Both the position numbers and the translations under genes were made by a program. From the NCBI GenBank assembly GCA_016927125.1, contig JAFGNG010000222.1:1-26523 (forward strand): 26,523 nucleotides of DNA, read 5' to 3'. The notes under the pieces were generated by a model that searched no databases, was not told where the DNA came from, and saw nothing but the letters and a program-made list of their open reading frames with translations. Positions 6,658-14,348 of this stretch are shown here, in pieces (within the stretch, counting starts at the first letter, position 1; each line of letters begins with the position of its first letter). The stretch comes from Planctomycetota bacterium. GTDB lineage: Bacteria; Planctomycetota; SZUA-567; JAFGNG01.

Positions 6658-7518
6658 CTATTTTCTCAAGACGGAGAGGAAGGCGTCGGCGCGGTTCATC
6701 TCGCTTTCAATATCCTTGATAATCTGGGGCAACACATCCTTTTTCATCGCAAGTTCCTGCCAGGCATCAATCGGCAGGGTGGGTTTACCGCAGCTTCCCG
6801 CAGCTCCGTAATTCTTTAGAATACAGATATAATTCGCAAGCGAACAGATGGCGGCCAGCTTCCGTGAGGCGGGGTCGGCAGTGTCCTGCACGGTGTGGTG
6901 GTGGTGGATCGCTTCACAGAGGTCATCCGCGAGCCGCCATTTCTTCGCCAGCCAGAAGCCGAGATCCGCGTGGGTGGTTTCCAGCACGGCTTGCTCCGCC
7001 TCCTGGAAGGAGACCTGCTGCCGTTCCGCGATCTCCAGGATCCCCTTGAAATCGTCCGGCACATACTGGTCAAGAACAAGTTTGCCGATATCATGCATCA
7101 AGCCGGCCACAAAGGCGGTGTCCGCATTGATGCCGGGATGTTTTTTCGACAGCAGCATGGCAATGGTGCCGCAGCCTACGGAATGGCTCCAAAATTTCTC
7201 GTAGCTGAAGCGTTCGTCGCGGTTGCTGAAGATATCGATCATGGTGGTGCTGATCGCCAAGCTCTTTACCGTATTGAAGCCAAGGATCACAATTGCCTGG
7301 GAAATCGAGCTGACCCGGTTGGGCAGAGCATAAAAAGCGGAATTAACTACCTTCAAGATCCGAGCGACTAGCACCGGGTCGCGGGACATAATTTCATTGA
7401 TGTCAGTAGCGCTACTCTTGGGATCGTCAAGAATCCCCAAGAGTGCAGTCAGCACCTGCGGCATAGTCGGCAGGTTATCAATACATTTTATAATGCTTTC
7501 AAGGTTACGCTTGGCCAT
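6658..7518 (-). CDS. HDOD-domain signalling protein
   Basis: A 286-aa single-domain HDOD protein. The opening LESIIKCIDNLPTMPQV, the VLVARILKVVNSAFY segment (~49-63) and the SISQAIVILGFNTVKSLA segment are diagnostic of the family. A canonical HD pair is present in GLMHDIGK (His142, Asp143), and an IHHHH stretch lies near 195-200. Most HDOD proteins act as non-catalytic signal-output or scaffold modules in chemotaxis, c-di-GMP and stress circuits, though here an HD pair is retained. AAGGGA lies just upstream of the ATG. It is the last gene of a LOG > kinase > HDOD group, with an 89-base gap after the kinase, so it may receive or modify the kinase's signal; that link is inferred. Confidence 0.9.
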   Translation of the reverse strand: MAKRNLESIIKCIDNLPTMPQVLTALLGILDDPKSSATDINEIMSRDPVLVARILKVVNSAFYALPNRVSSISQAIVILGFNTVKSLAISTTMIDIFSNRDERFSYEKFWSHSVGCGTIAMLLSKKHPGINADTAFVAGLMHDIGKLVLDQYVPDDFKGILEIAERQQVSFQEAEQAVLETTHADLGFWLAKKWRLADDLCEAIHHHHTVQDTADPASRKLAAICSLANYICILKNYGAAGSCGKPTLPIDAWQELAMKKDVLPQIIKDIESEMNRADAFLSVLRK

Positions 7519-7607
7519 GTTCCCTTATCTCACGATTAAAATTTATCTTAACTGCCGACACCAGATTGTTCGGTAGGTTAACGAGCACATAGAGTGATCT
7601 TAACGGT

Positions 7608-8396
7608 TCACTCTTCCCTGAATTCCAGGAATTTGCCCCTCGGCAGAATAATCCGGAAGCGCGCCCCGCTCTCGGGGAGGTCCTCGGCGCTGATGATGCC
7701 GCCATGCTCATCGACAATCCGCCGGACAATGCCCAGTCCCAGCCCGGAACCCTTCTCCTTGGTAGTATAGAAGAGTTCGAAGATATCTTCTTCCTTGCCG
7801 GGTTCAATGCCAATGCCATTATCATCGACAAGGATTTCAATCGTATCCTCTTTTTCAGAGGTAGTAACCCTGACCACGGCTTTATCCTTGCCGTCTGCCC
7901 AGTCGTCCGCCTTCTCCATTCGGGCCTCGCAGGCCTCCCTGGCGTTGCGGAAAAGATTCAGCATTACATGGGTAAACTGGAGCTTGTCTAGGACTACCGG
8001 GTACATATCGGAGGCAAGGTTACTCTCCAGTTCCACCCCGATCTCAAAAAATTCCGGCTCGGAAAATTCGATCACCTCGCGTAGAAAGTGGTTGAGATCG
8101 GTAGGCACCGGGTCCATCCGGGGAGGGCGGGCAAAGGCGAGAAAGCCATCCAGGGTCTTGGCAATGCCACGAATCTCAGAGCAGATCCTGCCCATTCTCT
8201 TGACAAAGCGCTTGCGCCATTTCTCCGGGAGCTTGTCAAAATCCTCTTCCAGCAACTGGGCGTTTAACTGGATGGCATTCAAGGGGGTGCGCATCTCATG
8301 CACCAGACCGGCCGCAAGGGTGCCGATATACGCCAAGCGCTCCCGCTTTTCTCGCTCCCGCTGCTTCTCTTCCTGCTTATGGGTTGACGGACTCAT
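7608..8396 (-). CDS. Soluble sensor histidine kinase (NtrB-like core, no input domain)
   Basis: A 262-aa two-component kinase consisting almost only of the transmitter. A charged N-terminal helix (1-22) leads into the H-box GLVHEMRTPLNAI (phospho-acceptor His33). The N-box is LNLFRNAREA (~Asn151), the G1 box VDDNGIGI, the F-box-like IFELFYTTKEKG and the G2 box GSGLGLGI. No transmembrane segment and no PAS or GAF domain are present, so it is cytoplasmic and must receive its signal from a partner protein. Its ATG directly abuts the TGA of the upstream LOG gene, implying translational coupling. No response regulator is encoded nearby, so the phospho-acceptor is unknown. Confidence 0.92.
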   Translation of the reverse strand: MSPSTHKQEEKQREREKRERLAYIGTLAAGLVHEMRTPLNAIQLNAQLLEEDFDKLPEKWRKRFVKRMGRICSEIRGIAKTLDGFLAFARPPRMDPVPTDLNHFLREVIEFSEPEFFEIGVELESNLASDMYPVVLDKLQFTHVMLNLFRNAREACEARMEKADDWADGKDKAVVRVTTSEKEDTIEILVDDNGIGIEPGKEEDIFELFYTTKEKGSGLGLGIVRRIVDEHGGIISAEDLPESGARFRIILPRGKFLEFREE

Positions 8397-9107
8397 TCAA
8401 CAGTCTCCACCGGGAGGGGGCTGGTCGGGTGACAATTGGACATCAGGATTTTTCAGGCAGGCTGCCTGGATCCCCGCCACAACTTCATCCGGATCATCGG
8501 TCAAGGTGAAGAGATTCATGTCTTCAAGGCTGATATTACCCTCGGCTAGCATGGTATCCTGCAGCCAGTTGAGAAGATTCTTCCAGAAGGCCGAGCCCAT
8601 CAGGAAGAAAGGACAGCGCGGCATTTTATTGGTCTGCATAAGGGTCATACATTCGAAGAATTCATCCAGAGTACCAAAACCGCCCGGCAGAGCCACCACC
8701 GCGCAGGCGTACTTGAGGAACATAACCTTGCGGACGAAAAAGTAGCGGAAGGAGATCATCTTTTCAAGATAGGGATTTGGAATCTGCTCGTAAGGCAGCT
8801 CGATATTGAGACCGACGCTGATCCCCTTGTCTGCAGCCTTTGCCCCCTTGTTTGCAGCTTCCATAATTCCCGGACCACCGCCGGTAATGATGTTATATCC
8901 CTTTTCAGAAAGGAGATAAGCAATTCTTTCCCCCAGTTTGTAGTAGGTGGTATCCGGCTGGGTGCGGGCCGAGCCGAAGATAGTTACTGCTGGGGTGATG
9001 CGGGCAAGTTCTTCCGTGCCCTCGACGAACTCTGCCATAATGCGAAAGAGCCGCCAGGTTTCATCCTTACGAAAGTCATACCGGTATTCCATATCTTCTA
9101 TCGCCAT
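8397..9107 (-). CDS. LOG-family protein (nucleoside 5'-monophosphate phosphoribohydrolase-like)
   Basis: A 236-aa Rossmann-fold protein of the LOG / 'lysine decarboxylase-like' TIGR00730 family. Diagnostic motifs are GGGPGIMEA (~76-84) and PGGFGTLDE (~141-149). Family members cleave ribose-5-phosphate from (cytokinin) nucleotides or AMP-like substrates; the old lysine-decarboxylase label is a misannotation. The frame opens at 9137, but ATG 9107 is chosen because AAAGGGG precedes it by 9 bases and it begins MAIEDMEYR. The stop codon abuts the kinase ATG. Linkage with a histidine kinase and an HDOD gene is unusual and raises the possibility that a nucleotide-derived signal or nucleotide salvage is tied to this pathway (inference). 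Confidence 0.88.
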   Translation of the reverse strand: MAIEDMEYRYDFRKDETWRLFRIMAEFVEGTEELARITPAVTIFGSARTQPDTTYYKLGERIAYLLSEKGYNIITGGGPGIMEAANKGAKAADKGISVGLNIELPYEQIPNPYLEKMISFRYFFVRKVMFLKYACAVVALPGGFGTLDEFFECMTLMQTNKMPRCPFFLMGSAFWKNLLNWLQDTMLAEGNISLEDMNLFTLTDDPDEVVAGIQAACLKNPDVQLSPDQPPPGGDC

Positions 9108-9163
9108 GATAATTACCCCTTTTTTTACCAGGTGCATGTGAATTTTAAGCCAGCGTTACTACT

Positions 9164-9191
9164 ATGATAGGCTTTTTCGGGCCGCAGGCAA
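9164..9191 (-). promoter_or_regulatory. Candidate promoter of the LOG-kinase-HDOD operon
   Basis: On the minus strand TTGCCT (9191-9186), a 16-base spacer and TATCAT (9169-9164, 5 of 6 consensus bases), about 55 bases upstream of the LOG start. It also argues against a plus-strand start at 9164 for the divergent DUF2225-like gene. Confidence 0.45.
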
Positions 9192-9250
9192 GAGGCTTCT
9201 TCAAAGCAATTTTCTTGCATCTTGTCCCTGTCTCTAATAGACTGGTATGC

Positions 9251-10756
9251 ATGTTGAGAAAATCTTTAGCACTATTTTTAACCATTATCCTGATTCTACC
9301 CATGGCACAGCCACTGCTGGCGGGTGAATCCGCACCGGGGCAGGAGCAGTCTTCCGCCTCTTCCTTGCCGCATCAGCCCATGGTTGGGAAGAAGGGCGAA
9401 AACCCCAATCTCTGCCCGATCTGCGGGAAATCCTGGGATACCGGCTCGCACGCCGAGTGTTTGCAAAAGATCTTGCCGAAAGAAACCGAGGTAGTCTGCC
9501 CTTCCTGCCTTTTGGAGTTTTATGTTGAAGAGCCCAAGGCCTTAGGTGATACCGACCGCGATCTTTGTCCCCACACAACCGGCACAGCTGGGGCAAGCGG
9601 TGAAATCTATATCTGCCCGCGTTGCGGGTTTGCATATCTCAGCCAGTTTTTTTTAACCAGCGGGAGCGAACAGAAACTTATCTTGCCGACCGAGCAGAGA
9701 AAGTGGATCCGGGAAAACCTGACGCCCAGGATTTACCAGGCAATCCGCAGCGCCCTCGGCAATATCAAGAAAGAATACCAGCCCAAGGACGAGGAGCTTT
9801 ATACGCTCTTCAATGATACCACCTATATTCCGCAAGGGCTAAAAAATCAGCATTTTGCGAACGAACACATTGTGGAACGACAGGTACCTGATTCCCTGAG
9901 ATGCGAAAATGCCCTGCTCTATGCCAAGCAGTTTTATCGAGATGAGCCCATGCTTTGCGCCCGCATGGCCCAACTTGCAGCCTGGTCGTACCGGCGGATG
10001 GTCAGTGACCCTCCAGTAAAAGTCCGATTGATGAAGAGCCTGCAGCATATTGAAAAAAGTCTCGCCAAAGAATTGCCGGAGAATGCCACCCAGAAGCAAA
10101 ACGTGGATCAAATGTGGGCAATGTTTGAAAACCAGGATGAATTTAATATTATCGACCGGGAATTTCTGCTCATTATGATTGCGGGCAAGTATCTGCGTCT
10201 CGGCACCAGGGCCTGGGCAAAGGAATGCATTACCCGTTGCCTTAAAGATGTCGACGACGATCAACTCTGGTCGCCCGTCGCAATTATAGCTGCGGTCAAG
10301 CCGGGAACAGCAACCCCGCCAACACCCCAGGAGATCCAGTTGGCGCGAGTGGAAATTCTACAACTGGCGAGCCCGCTCCCTGAAGCAATTGAAAAGGAAG
10401 CTGTCTATCTCCAGGAAGCAGCCGGATTCCTCCGCGCAGCGCTGGCGCGAGACAAAATCCCGGTGCAAATATTACCCGCGCATATCTATTTGGTGGGAGA
10501 GTTTGAACGGCGCAGCAGTAACTTCGCCCGCGCCCATGCCTGGCTTGAGTTGGCGGCAAAGATGGATACCGGCAAACTTACTCCCGGCGCGGAAATCTGG
10601 GCCGCGGAGCAACTGGAACTGGTTAATGATTCCCTCGCCCACCTTGGCCACGCGGAAATCCCCGCAAACCCGATGGCAGCGGAAGACACCCCCCTCCTGC
10701 AAAGCCTGGCGGAAAAGTACCAGGTATACCTGCAAGCCCTGGAAGCATCTGAGTAG
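9251..10756 (+). CDS. Exported DUF2225-like zinc-ribbon protein
   Basis: A 501-aa protein starting MLRKSLALFLTIILILPMAQ with a clear signal peptide (cleavage near LLAGES). The frame is open back to 9164, but the extra 29 residues precede the signal peptide and overlap a divergent promoter, so ATG 9251 is preferred. The N-terminal third holds three CxxC knuckles (CPICGKSWD, CPSCLLEFYV, CPRCGFAYLS), as in DUF2225 proteins. The rest is helical, with TPR-like hints in the last 150 residues (RRSSNFARAHAWLELAAKMD). DUF2225 function is unknown; known members are often cytoplasmic, so an exported zinc-ribbon version is unusual. Domain assignment is by motif, not by alignment. It is convergent with murI, 13 bases apart. 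Confidence 0.75.
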   Translation: MLRKSLALFLTIILILPMAQPLLAGESAPGQEQSSASSLPHQPMVGKKGENPNLCPICGKSWDTGSHAECLQKILPKETEVVCPSCLLEFYVEEPKALGDTDRDLCPHTTGTAGASGEIYICPRCGFAYLSQFFLTSGSEQKLILPTEQRKWIRENLTPRIYQAIRSALGNIKKEYQPKDEELYTLFNDTTYIPQGLKNQHFANEHIVERQVPDSLRCENALLYAKQFYRDEPMLCARMAQLAAWSYRRMVSDPPVKVRLMKSLQHIEKSLAKELPENATQKQNVDQMWAMFENQDEFNIIDREFLLIMIAGKYLRLGTRAWAKECITRCLKDVDDDQLWSPVAIIAAVKPGTATPPTPQEIQLARVEILQLASPLPEAIEKEAVYLQEAAGFLRAALARDKIPVQILPAHIYLVGEFERRSSNFARAHAWLELAAKMDTGKLTPGAEIWAAEQLELVNDSLAHLGHAEIPANPMAAEDTPLLQSLAEKYQVYLQALEASE

Positions 10757-10769
10757 TCCCTGATTCTTA

Positions 10770-11594
10770 CTATGCAAGCAGGCTCCTTCCTTGCCAGTGT
10801 AATTGCCGGCAAGATGGCGAAGAGAGGCCGCAGAGGGAGGTTACCTGTTCCTGGTAGGCAGCAAGATTATTTCCCGTAGTATAAAAAACAGGCTCCTCGT
10901 GGTGGATCCCGCAAGCCAGCAGGTTGCCTTCAGTCAGCACCTGTTTAACCCGGCGGGAAACCGCTTCCGCGGGATTGAGCACAGTAATTTTGTTACCCAC
11001 AATCCGGCGGATCAAATCTATACTGAAAATATAATGGGTGCAACCGAGGACAAGCAGGTCAATGCCTGCTTTCACAAGGGGTTCAATCCTCTCCCGCAAC
11101 AGTTTTTCAGCCTCGATACTGGCTCCCTTACCAGACTCAATCAGCTCTACCAGCCCGGGGCAGGGCTGCTCTATAATCCGCGCGTCTTTGCCAAATCGTT
11201 GCATCAAGGCAGCAAAGAGTTCCCCCTGGAAGGTTGCCTCAGTAGCCAGGACTCCGACAATTTTGCTCCGGGTCTGTTCCACCGCGGGCTTGACCGCCGG
11301 CTCCATGCCGATAAAAGGGAGTTGGGGGAATTTCCCGCGGAGGTAGTAAAGCGCCGCGGCCGAAGCGGAATTGCAGGCGAGCACTACCAATTTGGCTTCG
11401 CAACCTTGGAAAAACCGTACCACCCCCTCGGCCAGGCTGCGCACCTCTTCCAGGGGGCGCGGACCGTAAGGCAGATGGGCATGGTCGGCAAGGTAAAGTA
11501 ACCTCTCCTCCGGCAGCATCGAGGCAGTTTCCCGCCAGACAGACAAGCCGCCGATCCCGGAATCATAGAAGCAGATGGGGCGGGAAGCGTTCAT
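10770..11594 (-). CDS. murI: Glutamate racemase
   Basis: A 274-aa cytoplasmic cofactor-independent racemase that makes D-glutamate for peptidoglycan. The two-cysteine catalytic pair is intact: Cys74 in LACNSASA and Cys185 in LGCTHY (with His187). The N-terminal YDSGIGGLSV contains Asp11. The substrate-binding motif YGPR lies at ~43-46. Length is normal. GAGGG precedes the ATG. A perfect TATAAT lies about 70 bases upstream on the minus strand. It appears monocistronic. Confidence 0.95.
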   Translation of the reverse strand: MNASRPICFYDSGIGGLSVWRETASMLPEERLLYLADHAHLPYGPRPLEEVRSLAEGVVRFFQGCEAKLVVLACNSASAAALYYLRGKFPQLPFIGMEPAVKPAVEQTRSKIVGVLATEATFQGELFAALMQRFGKDARIIEQPCPGLVELIESGKGASIEAEKLLRERIEPLVKAGIDLLVLGCTHYIFSIDLIRRIVGNKITVLNPAEAVSRRVKQVLTEGNLLACGIHHEEPVFYTTGNNLAAYQEQVTSLCGLSSPSCRQLHWQGRSLLA

Positions 11595-11664
11595 GCAGGC
11601 CCTCAGCTCAAGTAACGGTTAATCTTAAACCAGATTGAAAATCATGGCAATCTTGACAGCTACC

Positions 11665-11670
11665 ATTATA
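11665..11670 (-). promoter_or_regulatory. Probable -10 box for murI
   Basis: Perfect TATAAT on the minus strand. The matching -35 position (ATAGAA at 11693-11688) is poor, so activation or an alternative -35 is possible. Confidence 0.35.
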
Positions 11671-11794
11671 TCTGCACAAGAAAAACATTCTATGCTTTTC
11701 TGCCAGGTTAATTTCTCGCATTATTTTAAATTTCCGGTAGAATACTGCAGCCTTTCCCCAGGATAATACTTTCATAATTGCAACAGGGTTTTTA

Positions 11795-12475
11795 ATGACT
11801 TGCAAATTCAGTACTACCCAGAGGGCGAAGCGCGTGCGGACCAGGAAGATCGCTGATCTTCTGGCGGAAACCTATCCCGACGCTAACTGCGCCCTCCCCA
11901 CAGAAACCCCGCTGCATGTGCTGATCGCAACCATTCTTTCCTCCCAATGCACAGATGCCAAGGTTAATGAAGTGTCACCGCAACTTTTCAAAAAATACCG
12001 CTCCGCGAAAGCCTTTGCCAATGCCCGGCAGGCAGAGATCGAGAAGATTATCCGCCCCTTGGGGTTATACCGCAATAAAGCCAAAAATATTATTGCCTGC
12101 TGCCGGGAGCTTGGAAAACAGTACGGGGGCAGGGTGCCGGATGAGATCAAGGAGCTGGTAACACTACCCGGAGTCGGCCGAAAAACTGCCAATTGTGTGC
12201 TGGTAAATGCCTTTGCCAAACCTGGACTGATGACAGACACGCATTTTTGCAGAATTACCCAGCGTATGGGCTTGACGGCTGAAAAAGAACCTATCAGAAT
12301 AGAAGCGGAACTTGCGAAATTGCTGCCGGCTGAGAGGTGGGGCAGCTTTTCCCACCAGATCATCATTCATGGCCGGCGTTGCTGCACTGCCCGCAGCCCG
12401 GACTGCACAAGGTGCCGAATCCTCAGGCATTGTGAATTCGGCTTACAACAGCATATTCCGGCAAGGAGAGCATAA
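11795..12475 (+). CDS. nth: Endonuclease III
   Basis: A 226-aa DNA glycosylase/AP lyase for oxidised pyrimidines in base excision repair. The helix-hairpin-helix LPGVGRKTAN contains the catalytic lysine (Lys130), and the catalytic aspartate follows in MTDTH (Asp148). The [4Fe-4S] loop is complete, C-x6-C-x2-C-x5-C at Cys197, 204, 207 and 213. The N-terminus SSQCTDAKVNEV is family-typical. The stop codon overlaps the ATG of the next gene by one base (TAATG), so the two are translationally coupled. Upstream spacing is moderate and the RBS weak (ACAGGG). Confidence 0.95.
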   Translation: MTCKFSTTQRAKRVRTRKIADLLAETYPDANCALPTETPLHVLIATILSSQCTDAKVNEVSPQLFKKYRSAKAFANARQAEIEKIIRPLGLYRNKAKNIIACCRELGKQYGGRVPDEIKELVTLPGVGRKTANCVLVNAFAKPGLMTDTHFCRITQRMGLTAEKEPIRIEAELAKLLPAERWGSFSHQIIIHGRRCCTARSPDCTRCRILRHCEFGLQQHIPARRA

Positions 12476-13386
12476 TGAGCAACCTCTCTTCCCCCCAGGA
12501 TGAGAATGCTACTAAAGAACTGGAATCAATCCGAATTGGCAGTTGGACCGCAACCTGCCTGCGCGATACCCCCTTCTGGGTAGATGGCGGAGCCGCCTTC
12601 CACATTGTGCCGCGCGCACTCTGGCAGAAGAAGATTGCCCCCGACGAGTATAATCGAATTCCCGTTGCCCTCAACTGCCTGCTCCTGCAAAATGGCCACC
12701 ACAATATCCTCATTGATGCCGGGATTGGAGAACGTTACAACGCCAAGATGGAAAATATTTACAATCTTGACCGCAAAAAGAGCTTACTGACGGAGCTTGC
12801 CAAGACCGGTATAACACCTGCAGAAATCGACATTGTTATCTTAACACATTTGCATTTTGACCATACCGGCTGGTGCATGCGCTATACCTCCGATGCGAAG
12901 AAGGAATCCACGCCGACCTTTCCCAATGCCCGCCATCTGGTCCAGAAGCTGGAGTGGGAGGGAGTCAAGCGGACCAATGAATTGACTCGCGGCTCCTACC
13001 TGGATGATGATTATCTCCCGCTTGCAGAGGCCGGGTTGCTGGAGTTTGTGGAGGGTGAAGCCGAGGTAGTTCCGGGGCTGCGGGTAATGCTGACCGGCGC
13101 GCATTCCAGCGGCCACCAGGCAATTGTTCTGCATGAAGAATCCCAGACCTTGTTCTGCCCTTGCGAGATCCTGCCTGACATTCATCACCTGCGACTGAGC
13201 TGGGTAATGAGCTATGACCTAATGCCGGGATTCCTGGTCGATGTGAAACGCACCTTCCTCGCCGCCGCCGCCGGCGGCGACTGGCTTCTCTTTCTCTCCC
13301 ATGAAATGGGGGAACCCTTCGGGAGAATTAAATGCGTTAAAGAGGGGATCTACGAGTTTGAAAGCGTTAATAACAAAACTATTTAA
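12475..13386 (+). CDS. Metallo-beta-lactamase-fold hydrolase (lactonase-like branch)
   Basis: A 303-aa enzyme with the zinc motif HLHFDH (residues 125-130), LIDAGIG upstream and a third-site His in GAHSSGHQ (~210-214). The WVMSYDLMP segment resembles YtnP/AHL-lactonase-like proteins. Where relatives carry the metal-bridging aspartate (a 'GDLIP/ADLIP'-type motif) this protein reads CPCEILP, so the aspartate appears replaced by Glu231. That could change metal binding or substrate. AAGGAG precedes the ATG by 6 bases, and the gene overlaps nth by one base. No signal peptide is present. The substrate is unknown; a quorum-quenching role should not be assumed. Confidence 0.85.
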   Translation: MSNLSSPQDENATKELESIRIGSWTATCLRDTPFWVDGGAAFHIVPRALWQKKIAPDEYNRIPVALNCLLLQNGHHNILIDAGIGERYNAKMENIYNLDRKKSLLTELAKTGITPAEIDIVILTHLHFDHTGWCMRYTSDAKKESTPTFPNARHLVQKLEWEGVKRTNELTRGSYLDDDYLPLAEAGLLEFVEGEAEVVPGLRVMLTGAHSSGHQAIVLHEESQTLFCPCEILPDIHHLRLSWVMSYDLMPGFLVDVKRTFLAAAAGGDWLLFLSHEMGEPFGRIKCVKEGIYEFESVNNKTI

Positions 13387-13448
13387 CCTCAGGCAATCCC
13401 ACAAAATCCCAGATTAATTCATTCCGCAGCAATCTTCATAAGCAAGTG

Positions 13449-14339
13449 TTATAACAGGATTGAAAATCTTTCCGCCAGGAAGGCAAGGAGCGGCACGCGG
13501 AAGAAGAAGACGGCGATTGCCCCCACGCAAAGGAAAGGTCCGTAGGGGATCAGGCTTTGACCGGTCTTGAGCTTCACGATCAGCCCGACCACCGCCCCAA
13601 AGATAGTGCCGATGAAGAAGGCAAGTAGCCCGCCCTGCCAGCCCAGGAAAGCCCCCAGGAAGGCCATCAGCTTGACATCCCCGAAGCCGATGGCGGTATC
13701 GATCTCCGGGTCCTTCTCCTGGAGTTTCCTGATACGCTTGCGGAAAACCAGCGTTCCGATCAGCAGGATCACTAACATGCTGCCGGCTCCCACCAGGGCG
13801 CCGATAGCGGAAGCGAGAAAACGGTTTAGCTGTGGCGCGACCGCCGGGAACCACGCAGTGCACCCCGGATGCATAAACGGCAGGAAGGCGCTTGCCACCA
13901 AGGCGAGGATAAGACCGGAGTAATTCAGCTCATCCGGGATAATGGTGAGGTCCAAATCAATAAAGGCAATTGCTACCAGGTTACTGACAAACCAGAGCGA
14001 GACCAGGAGAGTAAAGATGCTGATGGCGGAGGCCAGCGGCTCCACGGCCAAGGCATAACCCACCGCAGACCAGAGCAGCCCGGTCAGGAGTTCCACCACC
14101 GGATAACGCCAGTGGATAAGCCCGCCGCAGCCCTTGCAGCGGCCTTTTTGCCTCAGCCAGCTCAGGAGGGGGATGTTTTCAACCGCGCGGATCAGCCGCC
14201 CGCACTCCGGGCATGAACTCCCCGGAGTGACCAGGCTGAGGCCACGGGGCAGCCGGTAGATCACGACATTCAAAAAGCTGCCCACAGCCAGGCCGAAGGG
14301 AAACAACACCAGAGCGTAAAATCCTGCTTCAGCAAGCAT
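13449..14339 (-). CDS. pilD: Prepilin peptidase (type IV leader peptidase/methyltransferase)
   Basis: A 296-aa polytopic membrane protease that cleaves and N-methylates type IV prepilins or type II secretion pseudopilins. Conserved features are GSFLNVVIYRLP (N-terminal methyltransferase part), two zinc knuckles CPEC (43-46) and CKGC (68-71), the first catalytic aspartate region FIDLDLTIIPDE (~127-137), the second in GFGDVK (Asp221), and PYGPFL. About 7-8 hydrophobic segments are present. It starts 9 bases after the serA stop codon with AGGGA as RBS, so the two are co-transcribed. The combination with serA is not functionally obvious; pilus or secretion genes are not in the window. Confidence 0.93.
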   Translation of the reverse strand: MLAEAGFYALVLFPFGLAVGSFLNVVIYRLPRGLSLVTPGSSCPECGRLIRAVENIPLLSWLRQKGRCKGCGGLIHWRYPVVELLTGLLWSAVGYALAVEPLASAISIFTLLVSLWFVSNLVAIAFIDLDLTIIPDELNYSGLILALVASAFLPFMHPGCTAWFPAVAPQLNRFLASAIGALVGAGSMLVILLIGTLVFRKRIRKLQEKDPEIDTAIGFGDVKLMAFLGAFLGWQGGLLAFFIGTIFGAVVGLIVKLKTGQSLIPYGPFLCVGAIAVFFFRVPLLAFLAERFSILL

Positions 14340-14348
14340 GTGGATTCC

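Noticed and set aside
7592..7613. GAGTGA/TCACTC inverted repeat at the kinase stop codon as a terminator
   Set aside because: Only a 6-bp stem, and it overlaps the stop codon with no T-run; too weak to call.
7795..8745. 316-codon plus-strand frame over the kinase and LOG genes
   Set aside because: It spans two clear minus-strand genes and is low-complexity, Ser/Arg-rich; a shadow frame.
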